Below are positions 11,589-24,297 of a stretch of 64,000 nt of DNA, in pieces. Source of the stretch: Hyperoplus lanceolatus (lineage: Eukaryota; Chordata; Actinopteri; Uranoscopiformes; Ammodytidae); NCBI GenBank assembly GCA_026929865.2, contig CM049404.1:30753501-30817500 (forward strand), read 5' to 3'. Numbering within the stretch: the first letter of the stretch is position 1; every line of letters starts with the position of its first letter. The translations under genes were made by a program, and so were the position numbers. Under the pieces are notes generated by a model that saw nothing but the letters and a program-made list of their open reading frames with translations, was not told the origin of the DNA and ran no database searches.

Positions 11589-11930
11589 CACACAGAGAGT
11601 CAATGTGTGTCAATGCTTTGCTCTGTAAACACTACCTGGTGAATGTCAATGCTTCTTTATCGGCCTTATTCACTTTAAATAGTTCACCTGTTATGATTTA
11701 GTTGGTAGAAATGAAAAAAATAATTAGCTTTTTTTTTTTTTTTTTTTTTGTTTAGTTGTATGTACTGGTTCTATGGAAGGAAGGGGAGTTAGCATTAAGA
11801 TATGTAGAATTTGTCCAAAACAAAATGTGTCATTGAAAAAAATATCTCGCTGCCATAGCAACTACTTCGCCAACAACCCCTTTATGTTCACAAATGCACT
11901 CCAGTTAAACACACTTGATGCTACTAAATG

Positions 11931-12137
<207 letters not shown>

Positions 12138-12724
12138 TGCTATAGGCCAAACTAACACAAACGTTATGTACACATTTCACTGTTGCTCTTACCATCTTGC
12201 ACCTTCAGTGATTAAACAGAAGCTCTCACAAACTCAACTAAACAGCCTCTGAAACGGTGACTTGTGTGTCACTTTTCTCCTTTTAAAAAGTACATTTTTA
12301 AGTTGCTTCTACAAGGGCAATATTGCCACACACAAAAAATACACATACAGGGCAACTCTTGGAAGAAAAAAAAATCAGAAATTGTCTCCAAATATTTAAG
12401 TTGTTGGGCATTTTTTGTTGAAAAGTTGCCAAAAATCTTCTTAACCCATGTTGCTCACGTATACCAGCTCAGCTTTGGTGTTGAATTCAGGCAGTAAATA
12501 GAAATATGCGTTGTTATTAACATTTATAATATTTTGGAACAATATTTGAATGAAGCCAAAACGTCCCAAAGGTTTAAAACTAGTTTGTGAAACAACAACT
12601 TGAGCAACAAATTTAAAAAAAACTGTGATAGTGGCGAAATTAAAATTCACCATTTATAAACAAACCCATCAAGCTGCTGCCAGTGTACCATAACTTTAAG
12701 TGTATTCTGTTTGTGTTTTGGTAG

Positions 12725-12905
12725 TTAAAGGTGCTACGAGGAACTTTTAAATATTTCTGAAACTGTCTAATTTTCCCTCTGGTCATAAATTACATGTAAC
12801 AGCAAACGAGGCCCTCAGTGCAAAGAATGCTATTTTTTATATAGTTTTTCTTAATGCCTTTGTCATGGGGATACGCTCACCCTAAAAGTTCCTCGTACAC
12901 CTTTT
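12725..12905. mobile_element. Internally deleted family-2 MITE
   Basis: Starts TTAAAGGTGCTACGAGGAAC and ends 'gttcctcgtacacc'. It lacks the central 'ctacgccagctg' block present in full copies. Confidence 0.75.
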
Positions 12906-13562
12906 TACATATATATATTCCTGTTAGGTGAATTTGTTAAGTTTTTTCTCTGGCTTTTCTGTCTGTTAGGAGAAGTAGATTTTGCTTTTATGATTTCCTT
13001 AATTTTGTACAGAATAATTTTTGCCATCACTTTAGCACACAAAGCAAGTTGCCAATATTTAAAATATTCAAAACATATGTTACAAAAAAAATCCTTCTTC
13101 CTGCCTGTCTAAATCTCATGGAATCAATTTACTTTCTGCTTTGCCAATATGAGAGAAAATACACAGATGCTCACTTTAAAAAAAATATATTAATCTCAAC
13201 ATAATTTGCTTTACAATGTCAAAAAAAATTGTTTTCTTACAAAATGATTTAATTCCGTCAATTTTCTCACTGTGTACAAGGAAAGTATAACTGAAATGAA
13301 CAGCGTATTCTTTGCAGTGTAGCAGTCGCCTGTTTTTGAAGCTGCAGTCAGTTTATTTTTGGGGATGATCGCGAATAGAAAATAAATAATGTAATTTTGT
13401 TTTTTGGGTGCCAACGAATGGACCGTTAGATACTTTATAGCTTTATTTGAGGTCCCGGGTCTTTAGCTGATGTAGAATATATGAAGGGATCCGATCTGGA
13501 AGATTATGGTGAATTAATTTCAAAAAAACACTTTTGGGTTTTGTTGTATATGTTTGGATATC

Positions 13563-13568
13563 AATAAA
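13563..13568 (+). promoter_or_regulatory. Candidate poly(A) signal AATAAA for tpd52l2
   Basis: AATAAA is followed within 40 bp by the GT-rich stretch 'gtgagtggtgttttgaattt', the usual arrangement of a vertebrate cleavage site. It is assigned to tpd52l2 only because no other plus-strand gene lies upstream. Confidence 0.35.
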
Positions 13569-14051
13569 GCATTCCTTTAAAATGAGTGAGTGGTGTTTTG
13601 AATTTGTGTGTTTTTTTAACTCCTTAAAGTCGCTATGAGCAAGTTTTAAATATTTATGAAATAGTCAATTTTTTTCCTCTGATGACTGTTTATTTATTTA
13701 TTTATACTGTAGACATCAATTGAGGGGGTGACCCTCATTTACAATGTCGAGTCAAACAAATGCAAAGCAAAAAAACAACACATACACAGTATACAATGCA
13801 AATACATCAAATACACAAGAACTGGCCAAGATACATTTTTTTTTGTAAAAGTACAGCATAGCCTAATTGCAAGTTAAAGGTAGAGTTTGGCAGTTTTAAG
13901 ATTGTAGGCCTATGTTTAAATTGTTTAGAGAATTTATATTTATCTGTATCTAGTTTGAGAGTTGGCTAGAAGTACCGATCGCTTACTAAACCTTTAATCT
14001 ATCGGTTTTCTATCTGTTGAAATAAATGTGTTACTATGGTGAAAACAGCAG

Positions 14052-14123
14052 TTCCCTGACCGGGAATCGAACCCGGGCCGCGGCGGTGAGAGCGCCGAAT
14101 CCTAACCACTAGACCACCAGGGA
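14052..14123 (-). tRNA. tRNA-Glu (anticodon CTC)
   Basis: The reverse complement folds into a full cloverleaf of 72 nt. The acceptor stem is TCCCTGG paired with TCAGGGA, the D arm contains TCTAGTGGTTAGGATT, the anticodon loop CGCTCTCAC carries CTC, and the T arm GGGTTCGATTCCC matches the B-box consensus. The sequence appears the same as the standard vertebrate tRNA-Glu-CTC. No intron and no mismatch are seen in the stems apart from the usual G-T pair, so it looks functional. A T-rich terminator would be needed just below 14052 on this strand but is not obvious. Confidence 0.95.
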
Positions 14124-14273
14124 AACTTGCACTCCAGCGCAGTATCATCCTTAAAGAAAAGATGCATCAAGTCACTCTGTGTGTGTGAGAGATTTATTAT
14201 TATAGACATCAATATGTAATGTTATATTGTTATGTAGCCAACATACTGTTTTGAATGTTCTCTTTTAGTATTA

Positions 14274-14342
<69 letters not shown>

Positions 14343-15620
14343 AGAGAGTGAGACTACAAGGAAAAACAATGCATTAATATATGAATATTTATGGATGTTG
14401 ACAGAAAGTGGTTTTACACTTTTCTTTTTTTATCAGCACCAATTGCACCAACAAGTAACACTGTGTGTGTGTGTGTGTGTGTGTGCGTTAATATGCCATA
14501 GGCTACGTTTAATTTCAAATGTCTTATTAACCGATTTAAAGGTGCAGTGCGTAGAATGTGTTGATATTACCGTAGTTTGTTTTCATAAGTCTATACTGCC
14601 GTTCAAAAATCTGTTGGCTAATGTAGCCCAAATACACTTTTCCGGTTCTCTAGAATCACTGATAGGCATATGTTTGAGTCAAATGAACATTTTGGTTATG
14701 TAATATAAATTACTGACAACATTTCTACCAAATTCCAATATTGTTTTTGACATTAAGAGCATTTTCAATGAGTAATGTAGAGATGGAGATTTAAGAAAAA
14801 ATCAGACTAGTCTCTTCATTTTTTCCAGAGCTGTATATTCATATTTGATTTTCACCTGTTCAAATTGAACCAAATAATAATTATCCTGATGTATTCAGTT
14901 GGTATTTATTGACTCAGGAAAAAACACAAATGTTATGTACGGTGTGAGATTCAAAAAACAGTTGTTCAGCAAGGATTTAAGATAAGTTTATTTTCCCTTT
15001 CAGATACAGATGCAATTCAAAGTGCTTTTTACATTATGAGTAAGAATACAATAAACACAACATTTTATTGGAATACAATTTTAACAGACCCAGAGTTAAG
15101 GTACACATTAAGGAAAATAAAAACATGCAGCCAACCTGTACGTGTCTTATATAGGCTAATATACTGCATAGCTTTGTCTTTTTTTAAATGTATTGGTTAT
15201 TGATCCCACTATTTTTTTTGTCATTGCACCTTATTACTAGATTAATAATACCAGTTATAACCTTTATCTATATCGCACTTTTGCACCAATTGCTTTACAG
15301 ACCAAATTAAAAATGTGTACATAAAATCAAGTAAATACAGAAAGAAATACATAAAATCAAAGTTTTTTTTTTTTTTACATGATCAAATGCACAATAATTA
15401 GTTTTTTTGTAATTATTTTTAATGTATTTTTTCTAAATGCCCAGTCATTTGTTAATAACAGCAAATGTGGTCTCATTATCCCAAAAATCCCAAATCAAAC
15501 TGTGTCCCAACAATTTTCAGTGTGTCCATACATGGACTATACAACCTTGTTCTAAGATTGTGTAAGACACCCCAACATTGAGAACATTTCTAGAAAAGGG
15601 GTGGTGCCCTGAGGTACTTT
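14124..15620. other. Intergenic DNA between the tRNA and RBL-A
   Basis: Contains a (TG)n tract (14276-14340), a family-4 MITE start near 14536 (TTAAAGGTGCAGTGCGTAGA) and a truncated MITE (14660-14833). From about 14840 it is the 3' flank shared with RBL-B (19828-20600) and, reversed, RBL-C (about 33160-33957). No coding exon seen. Confidence 0.6.
14660..14833 (-). mobile_element. Tc1/mariner-type MITE, truncated
   Basis: Ends TTTTTTCCAGAGCTG next to TA and matches the complete copy at 33961-34184 in reverse. Both copies sit at the same place relative to their RBL gene, so the insertion is older than the duplication that made A and C. Confidence 0.7.
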
Positions 15621-15624
15621 CATA

Positions 15625-15630
15625 TTTATT
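15625..15630 (-). promoter_or_regulatory. Candidate poly(A) signal of RBL-A
   Basis: AATAAA on the minus strand about 115 bp past the RBL-A stop codon. Confidence 0.5.
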
Positions 15631-15743
15631 AAAGTAATTACTAATTTCGATACTTTCTGAAACCAGAATCGATCTTAATTAACTGTCACCGTTACAGTAC
15701 ATTACAGATTTGTCTAATTAAACATCTCAGACACACCTTGAAG

Positions 15744-16983
15744 CTAGTTGACGCATGTGTAAACCACCTCCAGGTACTTTGATGTTCCCCAACAGGGGTC
15801 CCCGTGGTCTGAGTTGGTCGCGCCGATGGTACAGCTGTGTTGCCTGTTACAGCTGTGGATAAAGAGTGATGTTACTGAGGCTTGATTCCATGTTAAATCT
15901 GTGTGTTTTTAGTATTTAAAAAAGACTCGGGAACCTACATGTTATTCACTTTGACAGCGTTCCTTGCACAATTGTGGTTAATGAACAACCAAAAAGGTTG
16001 TCCATGAGTACATGTGTGTCCGTCTCTCCGGCCGTAAAGTGCACTCTGGACGGATATAACCCTCGAGTCACCTGAAACAATACATTGGGTGCTTAACATT
16101 TATATTTACCTTTATTTAAACAATGTCTTAGAAACCTAGTATTTAAAAAAAAAGCAGAGAGGAGATAAATGTTTGTTAATGCAGGTTTGATACATTTTAA
16201 TGTAGATTGTAATTATGTGATGTAATGCCCCAAACATACTGTATAATTATATATAAAGAGATGGTGATCTTACCACAGTTCAGGTGTGCAACATTCCCCT
16301 CACAGGTCACACTGTGATCAGCTATGGAGAGAAATAAGAAGAACATTTTCATCTCTAGCTATGCAAAATGTTCTTATAATTTCAAATACCAATCAGTGCA
16401 TTAGGGAACAAAACAAACACACAACATCAATGCTCTGTTCTTGTAAATGCAAACGGGGACAATCATTCTTGATCTAAATGCATCAGAGATACTGTATAGT
16501 AGGCCTATTGTATAGTTTTTTTTAATAAATTATTTTGTAAAATTTCAAATGATGCATTAGAATTATTATCATATCTCTCTCACTCAGATATTTACCTGCT
16601 GTCAAGAACACACACGCTGCTACAAGCACTGCAAGAGAAACACACAGTCAGACATTTAAAACAAACAAAACAGAACCTCACAGTAAAACACAATAAAATG
16701 ACCATTGCCCATAATTTTTATTCATAAAATAATCCAAAGTGCAAAGTTTGTTGTAGTTCCAATGCAGGGTCAATTAAATACAGTTTATTAGAGATTAACC
16801 TTGAAGTATGAGAGTCATACAACTGAATAACTGAGTAATACAGCGAAACAGTAACTTTTCAGGAAGCTTTCTAACTTCAAACAGTGTTCCAGGGATCAGT
16901 TTTGCCGCTTTTTTTTCACACACAAACCAATAACAAGTAGTTGTGTACTCACACAGTGTGCAGGTGAGTCTGGTCGAGAGCAT
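15744..16983 (-). CDS. Rhamnose-binding lectin, single domain (RBL-A)
   Basis: Coding exons in transcript order: 16953-16983, 16596-16628, 16274-16321, 15939-16071, 15744-15852; 354 nt, 117 residues plus stop. All introns are GT-AG with phases 1, 1, 1, 2. Residues 1-22 are a signal peptide (MLSTRLTCTLLLVAACVFLT). The rest is one Gal_lectin (SUEL) domain: VTCEG, LNCG, the YGRR motif, (H)GDPC, KYLEVVYTC, and all eight cysteines expected for four disulphides. Fish RBLs are secreted proteins that bind L-rhamnose and D-galactose, bind microbial glycans and agglutinate bacteria. The usual F of FGDPC is H here. It forms a family with RBL-B and RBL-C, which have the same exon structure and promoter. 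The start was chosen because it opens the signal peptide and is conserved in all copies. Confidence 0.93.
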
Positions 16984-17004
16984 GGTGGTTGAAGATCTAA
17001 AGTC

Positions 17005-17215
17005 AAAAAGTCAAATTTATTTCTAGAGCACATTTAAAAACAACATCAGTTGACCAAAGTGCTGTACAAGATACAATACAAAACAACATATAAGATACAT
17101 GAAAATTAAAATAAAAAAAAGTGTCAAATTCTCTTGTGTTAAAGGCCAATGCATTTTTTTTAGTCTTCAGCAACGTATTAAACTGGTCAATAGACTGGGC
17201 AGTCCTTAAATGGTG
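17005..17215. repeat. Dispersed 3'-tail-type repeat in the first intron of RBL-A
   Basis: 'tcaaatttatttctagagca…accaaagtgctgtacaag' and following sequence recur at 23511-23720, in reverse at 29542-29758, and as a relative at 25540-25660. Such 'gtgctgtacaa' tails are typical of fish retroposon 3' ends, but the family is not certain. Confidence 0.6.
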
Positions 17216-17275
17216 AATGGACTTGACTATAGCGCTTTTTAGCCAATTTTCTATTTTTTTCTTATAGATTGCTAC

Positions 17276-17416
17276 CTTGATATCCTTGACTCCACAGATG
17301 TCGGTTGGTCTTGGTGTTTGAAATTCAGCTTCAGAGGTGAAGACGTCAGAAAATGAATCTGCAGGAGAACTAACTTTTACAAAGAGTAACGAGGTCTTTA
17401 TACCATTTCTAAAGAA
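17276..17416 (-). promoter_or_regulatory. RBL-A promoter and non-coding first exon
   Basis: Reading the minus strand: TTCTTTAGAA (17407-17416), TATAAAG (17396-17402), then an untranslated exon of about 90 nt ending AAG|gtagca at 17276. It joins the acceptor just before ATCTTCAACCACC-ATG. The same arrangement is found for RBL-B and RBL-C. Confidence 0.7.
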
Positions 17417-17559
17417 AGAGGTTTGAACTGCACAGTCCAATCATATCCCAGTTCCCTCTACTTACCCCTTTTCATCCAAATACAGTTATCTAGGCCTATT
17501 TATTGTCAATGTGCCTTTGGATTGGCAATATAAGTTCTCATCAAACAACAAGTGCAAAG

Positions 17560-17985
17560 TGCATAATATCCTGTCTATCCATGTCCTTATCCCCCTTGGC
17601 CCTTAGCATATACTCTTCTGTGGATAAACAAGCTACAAGTTCAGACCTCTAATAATAAGTCCATGTGTTCATAATGTATGGAAGAAAGGTAAATGGTAGG
17701 GCGCACTTCCCCATAAGATAATATGAGAACATTTTAATATCACAGCTGGTCATGATGCAGCTATTTTAGAGTTACATTCTGGGAATTGAATAGGCCTAAC
17801 CATTCTTAAAACATCTCTTGCTAATTATTTGTAATGAAACTATATGAGGGTATGATTTCTGATCTCTGATATTATTTAGTCTAGCCCTGTGTGAGGCCTC
17901 ATTTCACTTTTTTGATTTCATTACTGCCTTGTTCTTCCTTGTAGTCTATCTCTCTCTCTGTCTCTCTCTCTCACACACACAGACA

Positions 17986-18018
<33 letters not shown>

Positions 18019-18911
18019 ACACGCACGCACGCACGCACGCACACACGCACACACGCACGCACGCACACGCACGCACGCACACACACACACACACACAGTT
18101 AAAGGTGCAATGTGTAAAATGTATTGGCATGTAACAGAGAGAAGATACTGTCTATAAGTATGTTTTGAATAGTGAATAATCGCTTGAAAATTAACATTGT
18201 TGTTTCTTTTGAGAAGTGACGTCTTCAAATGTTTTGGCTGAGCTTGTGGGGATCTGAGTACACAAACAGACTGGACGCCATGTTTCCCTCTGAGCTAAGT
18301 TAAGACCTACTTCACCAGTGGAAATATGAAGGTGTATTGAACTCTGAGATCCTATGTAGTATAAATGTGCAAACATTTTGGAAATCGGTTCATCCTAGCC
18401 TGAGAAAAGGCAGAAAGAGTGGGTAATGGTCTCACTGTCTAATCCTAAATTTTTTCCCACATATGGCATCACACATGGTAAAATGTAGGGATAGGATTAA
18501 CAGGACAGCTGGGCCAAGGGAAGACTGAGGAAAGACTGAGGAAAGAAAAACCTCATTCATTATATTATAATAGCGATTTTATAATGATAGAACACCGGTT
18601 CCATATGGGTGAAGTATTCCTTTAATATTTCCACATGGTGAAAACACACCAAACACAAACTTGTTTTTGTGTTTTTTTGACACATTTCTACATATTTTCC
18701 TAACAGACACAATAACAATGATTGTTGTCGAATTTAGGGCTCTTACTTGTTTAAAAGTAGTAAAACCACACTGTCATAATATAGTTACAAGTCAAGCCAT
18801 TCACTTTTTATAAATACACCAAATTTGAAACATATTAATTTGTTGTTCCAGTAGGCTAATACTAAATGGGTTATCTTCAGCCATTTGATTGACATGCCAA
18901 CATGTATGCTA
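17560..18911. other. Gap between RBL-A and the next element
   Basis: Contains a GC-interrupted (AC)n tract (17971-18096), the start of a family-4 MITE near 18098 and a family-3 MITE (18300-18625). No coding exon found. Confidence 0.6.
18300..18625. mobile_element. TTAA-flanked MITE, family 3, long form
   Basis: Left TTAAGACCTACTTCACCAGT. The right end is the different variant '…gggtgaagtattcctTTAA', also seen at 21190-21360. The inside includes 'ggttcatcctagcctgagaa'. Confidence 0.7.
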
Positions 18912-19792
18912 GGGGAGACCGGGGATAGTAGGCACACTTTTTACTCTAGTGAGAATTGCTCATCACCTAAATATCTTTCAATAGTCATTCCTAATGTGTA
19001 CCCCTCACTTTTTCTAACGTATTGTAATAAAGAAGAAATTAATCATCAAAGACACCCTTACACATTGTGACAACCAACCCCATCAAGGGGTCGGTTGTCA
19101 CACACTATGGGGTTGTTTGTCACAATTTTACCTTAATGGGAATAATCTTGAAAAGAAGGCAAGAAAGCAGAACAAAATTTGAATGTTTAATTGCATTGTC
19201 AAGTTGACAAATAGGCCTACACAACTTACTGTAGCCTTGGCAGCTGGTCTAGTTTGGGATGCACTGGGTTGTTTTGATTTTGTTGCCCTTTTTTCTTTTG
19301 CATGCTATCTGCCTTTTCCTGCTCTATTCTTTCCTTCTCTGGGTGCGTTATTGGGTTCCTTTTCTGGCTGCAGCCTTTGGATAACATGTGACAACCAACC
19401 CCCCAAACAATGTGACGACCAACCCCAACTTGAATTTCTTGCTATCATCAAGGCCAACAACCATCAGACAACTAATTAGCTTGCTAATCACAATCTAAAC
19501 TATAGTTTACCCTTCACACTTTTTTAGGGTAACAAGTGTTTTGTTATAAACCCATTGTGTAAAAGCCTAGAAGAAAAATACTGAGGAGCTAAATATTTTC
19601 AATTTGACATTAAAACACAAACAGTCGTCTCACCGCAAATTCAGCAGTCTAACTCCAAGGAAGACTATGTATGTGACCTCTGATCCCAATTCTGGATATT
19701 TACAAACCAAAATTTCACAGACAGTGCCTTCTGGTTCCGAGATATAACGATTGTGACAACAAACCCGTGTGACATATAACCCCGTTCTCCCC
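18912..19792. mobile_element. TA-flanked DNA element with GGGGAGA ends (pogo/Tc1-like, non-autonomous)
   Basis: 881 bp with TA on both sides. The ends are GGGGAGACCGGGG and the reverse complement of GGGGAGAACGGGG. Inside are several 'gtgacaacc(a)acccc' motifs, some as inverted pairs (19068-19130). No transposase frame seen. Confidence 0.6.
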
Positions 19793-19827
19793 TAATGCTT
19801 CAACCCTATTCATATTAGATTTGCACC

Positions 19828-20600
19828 TGTTCAAATTGAACCAAATAATAATTATCCTGATGTATTTAGTTGGTATTTATTGACTCAGAAAAAACACAAA
19901 TGTTATATACGGTGCGATTCAAATAAGAAGTGTGCAGCAGGATGTAAGGTACAAGTTTATTTTTCTTCTCAAATACAGATACAATAGAATTCGCTTTTTA
20001 CATTATGAGTAAGAATGCAATAAACACAACATTTTATTCAATTACAATTTTAACAGACCTAGAGTTAAAACGGGAAATTAAAACACAAAAGATAAAAAGG
20101 AACACATTAAAGGAAAATAAAAACATGCAGACAACCTGTACATGTCTTGAATATACTGCATAGCTTTGTCATAAACATTTTTTTAATGGTAATTAAGCCC
20201 ATAATATTATTGGCATTGCACCTTACTAGATTAATAATACAAGTTATAACCTTTATCCATATCGCACCTTTGCACAAATTGCTTTACAGACCAAATAAAA
20301 AAAGTGTACATAAAATCAAGTAAAACAACAAGAAATACATTAAAACAAAGTTAAAAAAAACTATAGTTGATATATGCATATTGCAGTAATGTTGTGATTT
20401 CAGTCTGCAAGTGGACCTGCAATGGGAAAGGTAAAAACATAAATGTTAGACAAATAATTCAAGGAACTTATGGCACAAAAAGTTATTCAGGATTCACACG
20501 TGATCAAATGCACATTAATTTGTTAATCATTATAACAACAGAAAATGTGGTCTCATTATCTGAACATAAAAGTGAGTGATTTTTGTGTTGAGCAACATTA
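19828..20600 (-). repeat. Shared 3' flank of the RBL genes (arm B copy)
   Basis: 'gttcaaattgaaccaaataataattatcctg…' is repeated downstream of RBL-A (from about 14860) and, reversed, downstream of RBL-C (33160-33930). It marks the outer limit of the duplicated RBL unit. Confidence 0.8.
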
Positions 20601-20829
20601 TGTGAAACTACTGTATATCTGTATTACTGCTTTTTTACTGTATACTGTGTGTGACATATTCCTATTCAGTGTAAGGACGACTTAGCCTAACCAGCCATAC
20701 AGAGGGCCAAAAGCACACAGCCTTTTGTTCCAATGACAAAATGACAGTCATTTGAACTCAAACTTTAAAAGTATGTCTGTTTGTGTTGGTCTCACTCCTA
20801 TTCTAACCTCTCCCTGTCCCCTTTAACCT

Positions 20830-21190
20830 AACCCTAACCACCCAACTGTGATGCATGAACCTTTCATTTCCATTTTCAGGATCATAGGGCTGTGGGAACA
20901 AAGGGATGACCCCACATCCTGTTTTATTTTATTTCCTGTTTAAATGTTTATAGTGATCAAAGTCTTTTACTTGTTTTTTATCGAGTGATTTTGTATAATT
21001 CCTTTTTAATTTCTGAATGTAATATGTTTCTCTGTCTGTGATTTGTGGGGAGGGAAGGGGGGGAGGGGGTGGTATTGTTCTGTTTTCTTATCTTATTTTA
21101 TTTTTATATAGGCCAACTTGTAAAGCACTTTGTGTTATCTTAACTGTATATGAAAAGTGCTATATAAATAAAGTTTGATTTGATTTGAAT
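20830..21190 (+). mobile_element. 3' end of a non-LTR retroposon
   Basis: Ends 'agtgctatataaataaagtt' followed by (TGATT)n, a tail typical of fish LINE 3' ends. No reverse transcriptase frame is present. Confidence 0.5.
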
Positions 21191-21455
21191 TACAGAGGCT
21201 CCGAAGGGTGACATCACAAATGGTAAAATGTAGGGTTAGGATTAACAGGACAGCTGGTCCAAGGGAAGACTGAGGGAAGACAAACCTCATTCATTATATT
21301 ATAATAGCGATTTTATAATTATAGAACGCCGGTTCCGTATGGGGGAAGTATTCCTTTAAAAGTAATCATTTTGATACTTTCAGAAACCAGAATCGATCTC
21401 AATTGACATGTCACCGTTACAGTACATTACAGATTTGTCTAGACGCACCTTGAAG

Positions 21456-21875
21456 CTACCAGCGGCATCCGTAGACCACCTCCAGGTACTTGTAAATTCC
21501 ATGACAGGGGTCTCCAAACACACCGTTGTTTGCTCCGATGGTACAGCTGTGTCTCCCGGTACAGCTGTAGATAAAGAGCTATGTTAGTGAGGCTTCAACA
21601 CAGATTTAATGTGGGTCTTCTCGTGTTTAAAAAAGACTCAGAACTTTACCGGTTAGCCACGGTGCCCCTCACGTTCCTATTGCAGCGGGTGTTATTGGTC
21701 TGCCACCAAGGACGTCCTTGAGAACATGTGTTCTTGTTTCTCCGGCCGTAAACTGCACTCCAGACTGATATAACGTGTGATCCTTAAACGATATGTTACA
21801 GAGTCAGAGAGTTTGCTATTAATGCAGGTTTTGAGATACTAGAGTTGAAATGTATTGGAAAAATAATTGTGTTCA

Positions 21876-21942
<67 letters not shown>

Positions 21943-23494
21943 AATACATTTGATTTAAAGGCGCCTTTCACGGCTCTCACGTACTATTAAACAAATACAC
22001 AGTACAATCAATGCATATTAGTAATTGTGATCTTACCACAGTTCAGGCGTGCAACACCCCCCTCACAGGTCACACTGCGAGAAGCTTTGGAGAGAAATAA
22101 TAACAAACATTTTCATCACTGCTTTTCCCCACACAGTATTTTAAACAACATGAAACTCCCTTCCTGAAAAAGCAGAGATACTGTATTGTAGGCTATTGTA
22201 AAGTTTATTATTTTTTCGAATAAATGATTTGTAAAAATGTAAAATGATACATTAGGATTATTATCATATCTCTCCCACTCAGATATTTACCTGTGGTCAG
22301 TACCACACACGCTGCTACAAGCACTGCAAGAGAAACACACAGTCAGACATTTAAAACAAAGAAAACAAAACCTCACAGTATAAAACACAATAAAAGGACC
22401 ATTGCCCATAATTTGTAATAATAAAATAATCCAAAGTGCAACGTTTGTTGTTGTATCAAAGCAGGGTCAATAAGATACAGTTTATTAAACATGAACCTTG
22501 AAGTGTGAGAGTCATAAAACCGATAAACTGAAAGTAAGTAAACCACAGAGGTGCAAACATTGAATTAAACTTTTTGAAGTTCGGATGATAAAAATAAGAT
22601 TTAAAGGTGCTTCGAGGAACTTTCAATGTGTGTTTATTCTAGCGCCCCCTTTGGACAAAAGTGGTAGTGTTTTTACTACGCCAGCTGTTGTTACTGGGTG
22701 AGCGTACCCATGACAAAGGCATTAAGAAAAACTACATAAAAATAGCATTCTTTGCACTGATGGTCTGTCTCGTTTGCTGTTACATGTAATTTATGATCAT
22801 CAGAGGAAAAAGGAGACTGTTTCGAAAATATTTAAAAGTTCCTTGTAGCACCTTTAAAACAGAGACCCTGTTTTTTTTTTAATATATATTCACAGAGCCT
22901 GCAGTTAGTTTACAAACGCATTTTCTCATGTAATTCTTAGTATTGAATCATTCTATCGTCATAAATCAAAACATTTAAATCAACACATCAAAAAAACACA
23001 TCAAAAAAATTATTTTTGAGTAACCTGGAACCAAACGTTAGACTAGAATATTTGTGTAAATAAAACTGCTGCTGTAAACAACAACAGTGAAACAGTAACT
23101 TTTCAGGAAGCTTTCTAACTTCAAACAGTGTTCCAGGGATCACATTTTCCTGTGAGGAAAGATTTTTTATTCAGTTATGAGAATATATCTTTAGAAAATG
23201 TTTCACTTCTCTGACTCAGCCAAAGTTGCATTGTGCACCATAAAGTGCTAAGGTATTAAACATTTTTATTTTCTTTATTTATTATTATTCTTTCGGACAA
23301 TTCCACACAATACACAATTTTCTCTTGCAAATATTCATACATCATACTTTGTGTTGTCCGAAAATAACTGGTGTTATTGCATCCTACTCATTCTTTATTT
23401 ACAAATCCCCTTCTAGATATTCCTACATGAAGCTTGATGCTGTTTAGAAGTAGTTGTACTTACACAGTGTGCAGGTGAGTCTGGTCGAGAGCAT
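21456..23494 (-). CDS. Rhamnose-binding lectin, single domain (RBL-B)
   Basis: Coding exons in transcript order: 23464-23494, 22291-22323, 22037-22084, 21650-21782, 21456-21564; 354 nt, 117 residues plus stop, intron phases 1, 1, 1, 2 as in RBL-A. The signal peptide is MLSTRLTCTLLLVAACVVLT. The Gal_lectin domain has VTCEGG, LNCG, SAVYGRRNKNTCS, RHSCTIGA, VFGDPC and KYLEVVYGC with eight cysteines, so both sugar-pocket motifs (YGR, DPC) are intact. No frameshift or stop was found. The role is inferred from the family: secreted lectin binding rhamnose or galactose on microbes. Its domain is closest to that of RBL-C, with which it forms the inverted duplication. The introns hold an (ATT)n tract (21877-21941) and two TTAA MITEs. 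Confidence 0.93.
21877..21941. repeat. (ATT)n microsatellite in RBL-B intron
   Basis: About 21 units of ATT between exons 3 and 4 of RBL-B. Confidence 0.95.
22601..22857. mobile_element. TTAA-flanked MITE, family 2, full length
   Basis: TTAAAGGTGCTTCGAGGAAC at the left and the inverse near-match at the right; 257 bp, the same size as the 3552-3808 copy. Confidence 0.85.
22893..23245. mobile_element. MITE, family 5 (degenerate ends)
   Basis: Carries the family-5 core: 'cacagagcctgcagttagtt', 'tcaggaagctttctaacttc' and 'gttccagggatcac'. Clear copies with TTAA ends lie at 29935-30278, 36287-36643 and 52922-53281. Confidence 0.65.
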
Positions 23495-23809
23495 TGTGGT
23501 TGAAGATCTAAAGTCAAAAAGTCAAAGTCAAATTTATTTCTATAGCACATTTAGAATTCAGTAGACCAAAGTGCTGTACAAGATACAATACAAAACAACA
23601 TATAAGATACATGATTTTATTTACATTTTTTAAACGTAGGAGTGTCAAAGTCTCAACTTGTGTTAAAGGCCAATGCAAAAAAGTGAGTCTTCAGCAACGT
23701 ATTAAACTGGTCAATAGACTGGGCAGTCCTTAAATGGTAAATGGACTTGACTTACGTAGCGCTTTCTAGCCTATTTTCTCAGCCCCAAAGCGCTTTATAT
23801 TTCTTATCA

Positions 23810-23844
<35 letters not shown>

Positions 23845-23988
23845 ATACACCGATGGCACTATTAGACTCAGGGGAAGAGACTGATGGTGTTAGGATCTGC
23901 CACACCTTATATTTATACGTTTCACAATGTCATGAAAACACTCAAAGACAAAACCTGATATTCCTATAAGTTTGATAATGTGAGAGTG

Positions 23989-24247
23989 TTAAAAGTGCAT
24001 TGTGTAAAATGTATTGGCATTTTTCAGACAGAAAAGAATATCCATAAACTAGAGAATGCATTGCAGACAGGGTCCTACCATAGAGAATGCATAGCAGATA
24101 GGTGATCCGCCTAGAAAACATCGCCCCTAAGGCCGTTAAGTTTGTCTGTTCATTAAAACACACTGGTACTTATTAATATAGGCTATTACTCTCCACTTCT
24201 ACCAAGTCTGAAAAATACCAAAAAAAATCTACACACTGCACCTTTAA
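23989..24247. mobile_element. TTAA-flanked MITE, family 4
   Basis: Left TTAAAAGTGCATTGTGTAAA; the right end, reversed, reads TTAAAGGTGCAGTGTGTAGA. Other starts of this family are near 14536, 18098 and 29331. Confidence 0.8.
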
Positions 24248-24297
24248 GTACAATAATACAATAGTTAGATAAATGGATAAATTGGAGGAATTTCTAC

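Noticed and set aside
20367-20579. MIYAYCSNVVISVCKWTCNG frame (also 33204-33401)
   Set aside because: Part of the shared RBL 3' flank; the frame breaks differently in each copy.
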